Assembly (NCBI GenBank): GCA_021234155.1
Contig: JAJEKV010000003.1
Span: 18,398,386-18,462,385, forward strand
Origin: Isoetes taiwanensis
Taxonomy: Eukaryota > Streptophyta > Lycopodiopsida > Isoetales > Isoetaceae
DNA: 64,000 nucleotides
Reading direction: 5' to 3'
Shown: one piece after another, positions 24,675-35,762 of the stretch
Numbering within the stretch: the first letter of the stretch is position 1
Layout: the number at the start of each line of letters is the position of its first letter
Made by a program: the position numbers and the translations under genes
The notes under the pieces: generated by a model
The model's database searches: none
What the model saw: the letters and a program-made list of their open reading frames with translations, nothing else
Told to the model about the DNA's origin: nothing

Positions 24675-26248
24675 TCATAATGCTTTGTTTTGGTCAATTC
24701 TTGGCAAATCCGGCTTAATTCTTTGTCCTTTTGCTTAATTTCAGTGTCCTTGGCATGTATCAAGTCTATTCGAGAGCATTTGGCAATGATTAGGTAGCTG
24801 GCTTGTCAAAATTTTGAATCTTGGCCTGACAAAATTTAGGGTTCTTGAGATCTCGAAATGAAATATCCCACAAACATTTTTCTTTTTGGCAGCTCGGGTA
24901 TAAATAGACCACTCTGACGTGTATTCGTGTATTATTAACAATTACGTGCTATCTCCACGTGATGTCTGGCCCGTTGCCAGCTCACATGCCTGGAGGCACC
25001 ACATGGTGGGGGAAGACTGGATGGGATGAGTGACTAGCCCCCCCGGGGGGGTGGGGGGGAGGGGGGATGGATAGGAATTTTTTTAATTTTTTGAACCTTG
25101 GCATGATTCCCAAGAACTCAAAAATAAAGGTCAAAACAAGGTCATTTTTGAAAATTCTTTTTTTCACATGGAATCTTTTTTGATGCTCTATGACATGGAA
25201 GAATCTTTTTTACAAAAGGACATTTGGCAGTTTTGCTTCAAAATGGGGTAAAATTGATGAAGTGGCAAGTTGGTATGGTGACTTGGCAAATGGACGATGA
25301 TATGGCAATATGGGATGATGATGTGCCAAGTGAGTTGGCCAAATGTCTTTTTTCTAGTCAAAATTTTTTGGGAGGTGCAAATGATGTGTATGACACGTGT
25401 AGGGTGATGCGGAAGCATTTAGTGATGATGTGGCATAATGTAATGATGACATGCCCCCCTAAGTGTCAAAATGACTTTTCTTAAGTCAAATATTTTGAAA
25501 GAAGACTTTTTTATGGAAGGTGACATGTGTGTGATGACATGGCATGCTTGGTGGTGATGTGGATGGTGCATGGTATATTGTGGTGGTGATTTGGCAACTA
25601 TAGAGACATGGATCCATTTGGCACTAGTGCACATAAACTTGCAACCCTTATGCATCAACTTGATTATCTGACTTTTTCATGTTTTTCTTGGGAAATTGTG
25701 CACTTTCTCTTTCTACTTTGACTTTTAGAGAGAATATGATCTTAGATCATGGGAGGCCAAATTGAGTGGAATTTTTGACCTTTTCAAGATGGTGGAGGTA
25801 TAATGAGTGTGTGATGTACGAATAGTGCATTGATATGTTTTGACTAGAGAAAAGGCTATTTGCCAAATTTGCTAAGAGAAATGAAGGTGAGATATGGCAA
25901 GTAAGGTATCTTGGATAGAAATAGGGTGGTAAACTCAAGTAGTGAACCATGTGAAATAGCACTCATGACAAGAACTCAAATTAGCCACATACCAAGTCAA
26001 CTTGAGGGGTCTTCCAATCTTCAAACTCTAGCTTGATTTGCTTGAATCTTTTCTTCCTTGCTTTGCTTGTATGATCTTCAATGAATGTCCTTTCCTTGGC
26101 TCTTCAAGCAAGTGTCTACTTGTGATCTTCAGGGATGTGAGTCTTCAAATCTGTAGTACTTGTACTCAAATGCTTAAGTCAATATGCAAACAAAGATATG
26201 CCATTGTGTGCAAAGCTCTTCTATGCTACCAAAATGTGGCAACATAAC
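24675..26248. repeat. 2.06-kb tandem unit 2, right part
   Basis: Continuation of unit 2 after LINE C. It includes a strong TATA box (gtataaatagacc, about 24898) about 50 bp before attacgtgctatctccacgtg, aligned with unit 1's attagcgtgtaatatccatg. The unit ends near 26248, where the DUF868 relic starts. No coding sequence is seen. Confidence 0.7.
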
Positions 26249-26700
26249 ATCCCAATAAACTTCCATATATTGGCCATCAACTACTATGGTCTTGTTCATG
26301 TCGAACTTCCATGTTAACCCCCTAACCTGAACTTTTTTGTCAATCCTTACACCTTGTCTTGCCTTGTCTAACACTCTATCATTATTCTCTATGTAGCTTC
26401 TATAAAGGAGATCTCTCTTTAATCCTCTTATATGCTTCCTTTTGCATCTCATCTAGAAGAATAACTACTTCTATCTCAAAAATAATCGTTACCAGGTTCT
26501 TCAGTAGACCTTCACCGTTCTTTGAATTTTATGCTCTTACAACCTTGTTCCTTCCAAAGAAAAGCCATGGCCTCAGCTCCACTTTGCATCCATATTCCAG
26601 TGACGAGTTATCCATTATCACACTCAAACCCTGCCCTATCATTTTTTTGCACCATGTTATGCTCAGGAATATGCGGGCATGCAAGATTCGTTTGATATTA
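26230..26700 (-). pseudogene. Relic of a DUF868-family gene
   Basis: On the minus strand one frame reads LEYGCKVELRPWLFFGR and then DEMQKEAYKRIKERS, with stops between and after. A shifted frame continues with KVQVRGLTWKFDMNKTIVVD and GQYMEVYWDV. These match the landmark order of plant DUF868 proteins (KVE-KPWLFW, KEAYKRTK, LQWKFRGNQTIFVDG, WDVHDW). The two frames and the in-frame stops show a decayed copy; the N-terminus is not visible. The parental function is unknown. It abuts the end of the 2.06-kb unit. Confidence 0.65.
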
Positions 26701-27703
26701 ACAAGTTACCACATGACATTTATGGGTCTGACGAACTACGACCACTATATCAACAACCTAGACTTGTATTCTCCAAAACAAAACCTCTTCAAACACAAAT
26801 CTCTTTAAGCACGAATTTCTATATACCAATGTTATCTTAGGGTATGCTTTTTGACTTTTCCAATAAGAGTTTTCTTTTTTCTTTATTTTTTTTAATTTCC
26901 ATAGCAATTTTATCCAACAACCTACAAACTACAGAATGGCTATGGCGATGGAAAGGAGCCAACAAGGCACAACAACGCTTGTAAAATTATAGAATCCACA
27001 TGGAGAAAGGAAAGCGGGGACTAAGCTCATGTTATTGCAACTTCTCCACTCTTGCCGGTTATGCCTGAGTTACATCAGCTCCAAATGGAACTGGAATAGA
27101 AGTATTTGGGCAAGAAATACGGCAAGGATCTACCACCTCAATGGCCTTTGGGACTGAATAGCTCCAACATTAAACTACATCTACAATTTTGACTTGTTAG
27201 TTTAAATCATTACAGGGACTAGAAATTGAGATGCTACATTACCACAAATTCATCATAATCTATAATGCCATTTCATTACAATCTGTTGTGAGTATCAAAT
27301 CTTTGAGTTCTTCCTCTTTCAAGCCCTCCAAGTCTTCTCTGTGAGTCCTCACTGCCAAAATAAGTTCCAGCCTAATATGAGCATATGACTTGGTGGTATT
27401 TTTGCAGAATTCTTACCCGAATTATTGCTCGATGGGAATCTTGATACGTGATGTACTCATTGACTTTACTTAAGCTGGAATCTTATTATCTCATCATATA
27501 TAAAAAAAACTGAGAAACCTCTTTTTCCTTCAGCCCAATCTCACAAAGTTTTGCCTAAACCACGCATCTACCTCTGGAGGTGCAGGCAGCGGTCATGCAT
27601 CCACCTCTAGAGGTGCGAGGACTGCGCGTGCACATGGCAGGGCCACAGGGACTGCACCACGTCCACGTGGTCGCGTTACTGGAGAGGCCCAGAATGGGAT
27701 TTT
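26701..27703. other. Spacer without a supported gene
   Basis: AT-rich sequence with no ORF, RNA gene or repeat I can name. The stretch 27560-27680 is GC-richer and carries two ccacctct..aggtgc phrases (27570 and 27600). Confidence 0.5.
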
Positions 27704-27952
27704 GTGAAAGAGTTTGGCGTAAATGAGTGGGAATGTGTGTTTTGTGAATACTCATCGGTAAATGGTTCTGCAACAAGAATTCGAGCTCACATCTTATGTG
27801 AACGAGACGTCGGTGTCGCGACTTGTACTGCATCTGCTGACTTGCGAAAGGATGCCATTGAAAGGTTGTCTCGACTGGATGTGATACGCAAAACGAAGAA
27901 TGCAAGGATGTTAAGCGACAAATCAAAGGGTTACAAAATTAATGGTATTTAA
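27704..27952 (+). pseudogene. BED-type zinc-finger fragment, probably from a hAT transposon
   Basis: The 82-aa frame includes WECVFCEYSSVNG and ATRIRAHILCERDVGVATC. The pattern C-x2-C then RI-x-AH then a final C resembles the BED finger that opens hAT transposases and related plant proteins. No hATC dimerisation domain or transposase core follows within the next kilobase, and I see no terminal inverted repeats. It is a fragment, not a working transposase. Confidence 0.5.
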
Positions 27953-28682
27953 AGCCGGACGGGCATATAAGCATAAGTATTTGCTTATAGACCTTGTAGA
28001 TAAATACAAACGTGTTCTTACTGCAATCATGATGAATAACATGCAATCACGATGAACAACTTGGACATATCAAAGATGTTGAAGTTACCTTAATAATTTC
28101 GAAGAATGCTGCTTTACAACATTCGCTCAATGATTGTTGCTGCTTACTAGGTTTCAGCATCTATATGAAATCTCGGTGGTTTTGATGACTTCGCCCACTA
28201 AAAACCATATTGGATCAGTTAGATATTAACACAACAATTAGATTAAGCCAGGGAGAGGAAGATATTGACAAACCCGATGTGCATTTGCATCGTTGTCTGT
28301 GTATTGATGAGTTGCCTGATATGATAAAATAAAGCCTTGGGAGCAAAGGAATCTGTATACTTGCCCTCTTTTTCTACCATTCCAATCACTGCTAATTCCA
28401 ATCATTAAACACATTGGCAGTATACCAGTATGTCCTGAGTAGAAATTCTAAATAATCTTACGCGAAAACCACAATTGGAATAGGTGGAAGATTATGAATT
28501 GCGACTTATATTCTTCAAATCTTTTAGAAGCTTATAGATATGAGTTTGAATAAAGAAATCAATCAATAGTTATGCATAATCTCATATGATTTTTTTTTAG
28601 CATGGTAATACATGATATAAGCACGCGAGATAGTATTTAGAATTATGAGGAAACAATAAGTATGTATCAATGAGTAGCATCT
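27953..28682. other. Spacer without a supported gene
   Basis: AT-rich, with no recognisable coding, RNA or repeat feature. It ends where LINE A begins abruptly. Confidence 0.5.
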
Positions 28683-31600
28683 CATGTGGGTGAGAGTACT
28701 GGAGACTCAGCATCGTCCCTTGTTTATTGCAGGCTGCTATATACCCCATGCAACCTCTAAGTTCTACTGGGTCCACAAGGTAGTCATAGATGCGCAAATG
28801 CCTTATAGAGAGTTGTATGATGACATAGAGCAATATCACCAGCAAGGACGTGCTCTTGCTAGGAGATTTCAGCGCTCGCACTGCACAGCTGCAATCAGTC
28901 ATCTTCCAAGGAGAGGCCTATTCTGACTCACTCTGGCGTGAAACGGCTGCACCCCAACACGTAAGACAGTCTTAGGATACAGTGACCAAGTCTTTGGAAG
29001 GGGGTTGGTCCAACTCTATCAGGTCTTTGACATGGTAGTCTGCAATCGTATGCTCAGATGGCGCAATCAAGGGGCTTTACTTGCAAGAGCGATAGAGGAG
29101 CCAGCGTGGTGGACTATCTCCTCGCTCCGATCAGAGATTTCTCGATTAGCACACGAAGAAGAGATGAGGAGACTTTGTTAGACCACTATCCACTTTATGT
29201 TACTTTGGATGGGAGCATTCAGTATTGCAGGCACAAGATAGAAACCGTCAGGGGCTGGGATACAACCCCGATTATCGCAAGCAAGCAGAATATGAGTCTG
29301 TGCTGGAAAGTGAGCTGCAGGGGATTGATGCCTTCTATACATTACACGATAAATGGGAGTGGCTTGTAAATGCCTTATTCAGAGCAGCCAGTCAGCAAGG
29401 GATCTCTCGTGAAGAGACACTACGCAATTCCCCCATAATATCAGGTTTGACACTGATTGCAAGGCTCTAAAGACCCAGTTGCGTCTCATCTCAGACCCTC
29501 AGTTGTGGCAACAAGCCATTCAAGACTATAGAGCATTCTTGAAATCCAAAAAGCATAGGTACATCGCAGAACATCAGCATCGCATGTTTGGCTTGCTGAT
29601 GATGGAGCCGAAAGCCTTGTGGCATAGGGTGTTATATAAGAGGCATTAACCACCCGGCAATATTACCATAGACTAGTGGATGCATCGCCGTAAGAAGTTG
29701 TATGAACCCCCAGGAGTGACTGCTGGGGTACCGGATCAGATGGGAGAAATGTTACAGCTCACTGAGGAGGGCATTCAACAGGACCTTAGATACCTGGCTA
29801 ATGGAAAAGTGAAGGACTTGCAGGGACTTCAAGTTGAGTTATTGAAATGGGGTGGGCCGATTTTGTTAGGGCCTCTGGTAATGATAATTTAACCAGGCCA
29901 TAAGGGAGTGCCTCCCACATAAGTGGATGGTTAGCAAGGTCACTCTCATTCATAAGACATGTAATAGCGATAATTCGGCGAGCTACTGCATGATCATGGT
30001 GAGCCCATTACTCACAAAAATTTTAGCAGGCGTGGTGGAGAAGAGGCTAACTCAGTGGACTGAGGAAGTTGGAGTGCATGCAGTTGGCCAGGCGGGGTTT
30101 CGCCCTGCGCACTCCACAGTTGACCATATATTCACTCTCATAATCTGTATAGAAGTTAACCGCAATGTGCGCGTGACCTGTATTGTTGTTTTATAGATTT
30201 CAAGACTGCAAATGATCGCAAGACCTATTGTGGCAGCATTTGCAGGAGCTGCATGTCCCACATGACTTATAAGATGTCATCTACATACTATATGATGGGA
30301 TATATGCTGCATTGCCTGCCTTAGATCAGCGAGTTGCTAGCAGCATAGGGTTTAAACAAGGATGTGCATTATCCCCAATGCTCTTTGGTCTCTATATTGA
30401 CAAATTGGAGACCTGGATGCAAGAACATAGGGGTGGTGGCCTGCAAGGACCAGAGGCATAGTATAAGGCAATTGGTCTATGCAAACGATGTGGACTTGTT
30501 GTCCCATAAATACAGCCAAGAGTATGCAGCAGTATTTGGATGCTCTTAGTGGGTTATGTGACACAATAGAAATGACGGTGGACCTGCAGAAAACTAAGCT
30601 CCTAGCAATCCTCTCCCCGCAGCATGATATCCCAGATCTCTATTATAGAGGACAAAAGGTGGATGTCATAAGGACCCTCAAGTATCTGGGAATCGACTTT
30701 TCCACTAGCATGCTATTGGATGACTGTGTGGAAAGAAGGGTCGACGTGGGATGGAAAGCGCTGTATGCAATGCAGAATAGACCTCTGTATTTGAGCGCGT
30801 AGAGCACACCTAAACCCGATACTCTTTGTATGGGGTAGAGTCTGGGGTCCACCCGATTAGCAAGAACACACAGGATAAGCTAGAGAGGGTGCAAAAGCCT
30901 TTTGACATCTGGTAGGAGTGTCAAAAATATGGTGCCTTATCAGATTTTGCTATATGAGGCCGGTTTTCGGCCCCTTGCAACATTAAAAGCTATGAGCGGA
31001 CATCTTGCATATTTCCATAAGATCGGTAGCATGGATGCACAACATCTTCCCCTAGGGCTTTGTTATTGGCACAAGGGGCATAATGGTGAAAGAGTATGGC
31101 GGAAGCTTTGTAAGGGGTGATTCACAACATGGTCTATAGACTACCCGATGGATTGTGGCTATGCGATCTTAGAGGACATGATCGCTTTGAATAAGCGATT
31201 TGCTACCACTCGTGGAATCGACCACTCTTTGCGAAGCCTAAAGCGAGCACTACGCCGCCAATTTAATTGGCGTTGAAACATGGCCCCACCAGGTGCCGAA
31301 AACACACATATCTATGAAGAAGCGAAGAGCTATTGCCTTAGTGAGGACCCGGGTCCCATCATCTCAAAATTGAAGCAGTTGCTAGAGTACGGATGGAGGG
31401 CAGAGAATCCGTCAGCATGAGAGAATATATCAGTGTTTTTCGCATGCAAACAGTAGAGAATGAGAGCCATGCTCTGCATGAGTATCCGGCATATATGCAC
31501 ATCTAAGCAGCACATGCTGATCTTAGATGCTTTGAGACACTGTTGCATCACTTGCTGGCATCGCTGATGGTTGCACATCTCGCGTCCTACATTTTCCAGG

Positions 31601-31801
31601 TCTCCACTGTTAGAGCATCCATCATAGGACAGAGGATCGAGAGCCTACTACCAGGGTTTTTCCTCCCCGTAGGGGTTTTTCATCGATGCTTGAGGGGACA
31701 TATTGTATAGTAGCATTTGTATTTTCGGTGTGGTTTTTATCTGCTTCATGCAGTGCGTGTATTGTCTCATGGTCAGTTCAGCCTCCGCGGACGTTAAAAT
31801 A
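28683..31801 (+). mobile_element. LINE A, copy 2: 5'-truncated LINE with APE endonuclease and RT
   Basis: The element begins within the endonuclease (PLFIAGCYIPHATSKFYW at about 28711) and continues with GASVVDYLLAP and DHYPLYVTL (29090-29210). The RT follows: LANGKVKDLQGLQVELLKWG (29790), GQAGFRPAHSTVDHIFTL (30082) and LVYANDVDLLS (30471), the catalytic box where YADD would be expected. The 3' end carries the conserved ggacgttaaaata and then (TCCC)n. Frames change several times. The Asn at the box would follow from a single CAG-to-CAA change, the same exchange seen between the two copies elsewhere. It is truncated at its 5' end, as is usual for LINE insertions. Confidence 0.88.
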
Positions 31802-31858
31802 CCCTCTCTCTCTCCCTCCCTCCCTCCCTCCCTCCCTCCCTCCCTCCCTCCCTCTCTT
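31802..31858. repeat. (TCCC)n microsatellite at the LINE A terminus
   Basis: Same tail as at 1296-1350, with a slightly different repeat number and a purer TCCC register. Confidence 0.9.
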
Positions 31859-32473
31859 CTGTTTGATCCTAATTATTGTTGAGCCGTAGATGCAAAATTT
31901 TTGCAATGGTTGCCCACGATCATCAAATAGAAGCTCCACAGTAATCTAATGCTTGTCAATTGCTCCTTCTTGAAACCTGCAGTGAAATATGTTACATGAC
32001 CTTCATGAAACAAGCCGTAATAGATTCTGCTCTCATAGATTAACCATTAATTAATCATAATGTCTTCTTCTCCAATGCCATGTACTTGAGTAAAAATGAC
32101 CCTTGAAAGCAACCCCTGTTCATAGATTGTAAAGGCGAAATTTTGGATTAAGACTTTAGCTTGAGATTTTCAGTTTGCAATAGCAAATTCCCATCATTAG
32201 AGTTTGGCCAGCACAAGAGGAGATCGTGTAAGCTCTATATCAACTAAGCTTCCATCTATTTGACGCATCTCCAACAAACTAATAGAAATTGATATGTATG
32301 GTACACTCGACTTGATTTCAATATGTAGCATAATAACAGGGGGTTTTCTTTGTGTTTTTGTACGCTTTTCACTAAGGTTTTCCTATGATTTCGTGATGTA
32401 TTCAAATGGATGTACTAATGCGTACATCTAGAGTGCACCATTTCTGAGCCGTTGATTTTAGGCCTTTTTTTTT
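31859..32473. other. Non-coding spacer
   Basis: Near-identical to 1351-1964; no gene. Confidence 0.6.
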
Positions 32474-32650
32474 CAATGGTCAACAACCAATGGCTCACAA
32501 CAAAAGCCCTTTTTTTTGTGCGTGTGGTGCATAATGGTCAACAACCAATGGCTCACAACAAAAGCCCTTTTTTTGTGCGTGTGGTGCGTAATGGTCAACA
32601 ACGAATGACTCACAACAAAAGCCCTCTTTTTGTGTGTGTGGTGCATAATG
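32474..32650. repeat. Minisatellite, three ~58-60-bp units
   Basis: Copy 2 of the array at 1965-2150. The units are more alike here (gtgcgtgtggtgc in each). Confidence 0.85.
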
Positions 32651-32903
32651 GGCACATCAAGGGCTTGAAGGGCGCATGTAGTGCAGTTTCCCCGCCGGCA
32701 ACACATTTCTTGTCATAACTTTTGATCCAGAGCTCCGTTTCAGATGATTTTTATTGCGTTGGAAAGCTCTCTCCGAGTCTTTTTGATAGTGTATGATATG
32801 CATATGTTTGCTTAAGTTATTTATGCTAAAACAGCAATTTTTCGGCCGGGTTTGGTAGGCTTTCACATCCTACCGGTGATTATCTGAGATTAGCTATTGG
32901 ATA

Positions 32904-33119
32904 TTGTTTTATGGCTCATTCCGAATGAAGCTTGCAAAAAATTACCATGCATTTTTAGATTTTGAGGCAGTTATTAAGCAAATTCCAAGGCTTCTAGATC
33001 CTTGTGCTAACAAGCAGAAGAGTTTCCCACTTTGGTTTCTCACCACAAGAGTAATGGAATCAATCTGCTCTATCTTTATGGTAACTTTTACTTATGTTCT
33101 ATTTGTTTTATTGTCATGA
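32904..33119 (+). other. Unrecognised open frame, duplicate of 2383-2613
   Basis: The same residues from [16 protein letters not shown] onward; the upstream part differs by small indels. Function unknown. Confidence 0.3.
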
Positions 33120-34905
33120 AATTCAAAAGCTACAGGTGATGAAAGCCTCAAATGAATTCTAGTTTTTTTCTGGTTTGAATTCTAAAATTTTTGTCACAGG
33201 GGGCTGGCGTCCCTAAAGGTCGAAGGGGCCAAATTTTTGCAACTTACAAACCATTAACATCCAATCCAACATATAAAAATTAAATCCCCCAACACATAAC
33301 AACCATTGACATTAGCAACCAACACATAACTACCATTGACATTAATTAACACAACCATTGGGTCCAACACATTTAAATTAAAATCCCCCTTAAACCCCCT
33401 TTGGTTTGGGTGCATATTCACACGGGGAGTGAAGTAGGGCAACGAGAGCTGTTGAATAGGCATATTCACTCCTTATTCCTTAATCTACACCGTACATAAA
33501 GTTCCTCGTTTGTGGGGTATGCAAGTACAAAATTTGCTATACTATATAACAAGATTTGCAAAATACTATAAGATTTCAAGCGGAATACAAGAAGGGTTAA
33601 GCCTTGCAACAACATATGCTAATAGACTTGAGGACAATGCCGCATTACTCAGATTACATATGCATTAATTAGCAAACAAAATGTCAAGGCATTTGGTGGA
33701 TCTAATACACAAGAAAGTTATATTGCATAAAATAAATGCTTACACAAAACAAGATCCTCGCTTTTGCAGAAAGCAGGAATGCATTTGAGGCAGTGGTAAG
33801 ACCATAGTAGTACAGATATGCATTAGAAGCCCCTAGAAACTATGCCAGCTTATCCTCCAAGTGCAAATGCACATCTACACCCATAAATATAATAAGCATT
33901 TAACACTTACATAACTGTGCATTTTATCCAATATCAAACTTGGCAAAAACACTCTATAATGACAACCTAATGATCCAAACAAGTACTGTAATCAATAAGA
34001 AACATGAGTTTCTTTTACTTATAGCTATTATATCATCTAAATTGGAGCTATAATATCATCTGAACAGATAACCACTTTAAGCACCGACGTTCTTTTACTT
34101 GGCAAAATTGAGAACCATCTTAAATAATGTGTTTTTCTTATGTTTAATGCATTTCCATAAACTTCAAGCATAATATTATCTAAGACGCTAATTGGGCACT
34201 GGCTATGGGCTGAAAGGAAGATAACACTCTTATCAGTAACCTAAAATTCTATTCATGCGATGGAGAAATTGAATCCATATCCTCACACATCGGTTATTTC
34301 ATTAAAAAATAAGCTGCCTTTGGAAAACTTTGAAACCAAACATTTGTAGGTATTTGCAACTATGGTGATGTGCTTGCTGATTCTTTACCTTTTCTCTGCC
34401 TCAGATCACGAGCGCATTTGATTCTTTGCACCTTCAGTATACGCCTATTACGTCTGCATGAAGATATAATATAAAGATTTAAATGCTCAATACGATTTCC
34501 AAGAAGATTTCTTCATTAACATCTTAGAAAATGCTATGACAGCAAATAGATATGAAAAATGCAGATTCGGAATCAATCCAGTGCTTGTAGAGAGTTGTGC
34601 ACACCCCGACATCACATCCTATCATAAAGAATGGAGTTTGGAGAGGAATGAACTTCCGTTTTAACAAAAGTTAAGACCAAAATTTATGGGTACTTGGTTC
34701 AAGTTAGTTTCTACATTCAATACCAATTATAATTATAATCATGTGATAATACAAATACTTTTCGACAAAATGAATACGTTTTATTTGCATAAGAACAAAC
34801 TTTAAGAGCTACCAAAAAATCTCCCAATGTTTCTCTATCTAAAAATTAAGATATTTCAAGTTTCCAACTGGAGATTTATACCTCCACCCGTATACCCATT
34901 CTGCA
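33120..34905. other. AT-rich spacer
   Basis: Counterpart of 2614-4383. The interval of about 33706-34225 is the divergent patch relative to copy 1. It includes about 20 bp near 33812 (containing gatatgcattagaagcccct) that has no counterpart in copy 1. No gene is seen. Confidence 0.5.
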
Positions 34906-35389
34906 CATCTGTGACTAATGCTGGGCATCGCCGGGCACAGGTTTCTATGTTTTTTGTTTTTCCTACCCATTTCATACCCTCATGGCTACTAAATGCCTAA
35001 ACCCTAAACCTTCACACTTGGCACTCCAGGTATTATATTTATACATTCTTATTCCACCTACAAACTACTTTAGTCACCCATTCCACACGTCCACGACAAA
35101 TGCAGGCATCACCGGGCACACGTTTCTAGTCCTTATAGAAAATACATGAAACAATCTTTCAAACTTCCTACTCATGCACTAACGCAACGAGAAATCTTCA
35201 ATTTTGAATTGGGCAAATGTTCTTTACCTCAGAGTTCTCCTAATGCTGCACAAAAAGGCAACCCTATGGTATGCCACCATCTTGTTTGTTTTTGTTGTAG
35301 TTTCAATTAGAATACCATGCTCAATGGATGTTTTGTTTTGTTTTGTTTTGTTTTCTTTCCTCCTTGAAATTGCCTCTAACTCTTGTATT

Positions 35390-35528
35390 ATACCATGCTC
35401 AGTTGGTAGAGCACCAAACCGTCAAATTAATGGTCGTATATTCAAGTCCTAATGTGAGTACCCTACTGTTTCTTCTTTCTTTTTTTGCCATGCCTACCAT
35501 TTCTCCCTCCCTCCCTCCCTCCCTCCCT
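35390..35528 (+). mobile_element. tRNA-Lys-like SINE head with (TCCC)n tail, duplicate
   Basis: Same as 4868-5003, with an A box at about 35398 and a TCCC tail at 35504-35528. About 4-5 bp are added before ccctactgtttc compared with copy 1. Confidence 0.55.
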
Positions 35529-35546
35529 AGCTAGCCTAGCCTGTTA

Positions 35547-35762
35547 GTGATGATGAGGGCGTATTGGGTTGAGACTCCATTCCACAAGCCTGGTGGTAAG
35601 GGAAAGGTCAAACAGAAATATGAGGTTATGGCCTACTATACGAAACAATTACCATTCTATTTTGGAGAAACACCTGCACCTTACTTTCATGTGGCGGAAT
35701 ACCTGCACCTTGTACCTTTGGTATGCCTTCAAGAAAAACCAAGTTCCATAGTTATCGTCTAA
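35547..35762 (+). other. Unrecognised 71-aa open frame
   Basis: The open version of the relic at 5026-5235 (contains ETPFHKPGGKGKVKQKYEV). There are no splice partners I can identify. It could be a pseudo-exon. Confidence 0.3.
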
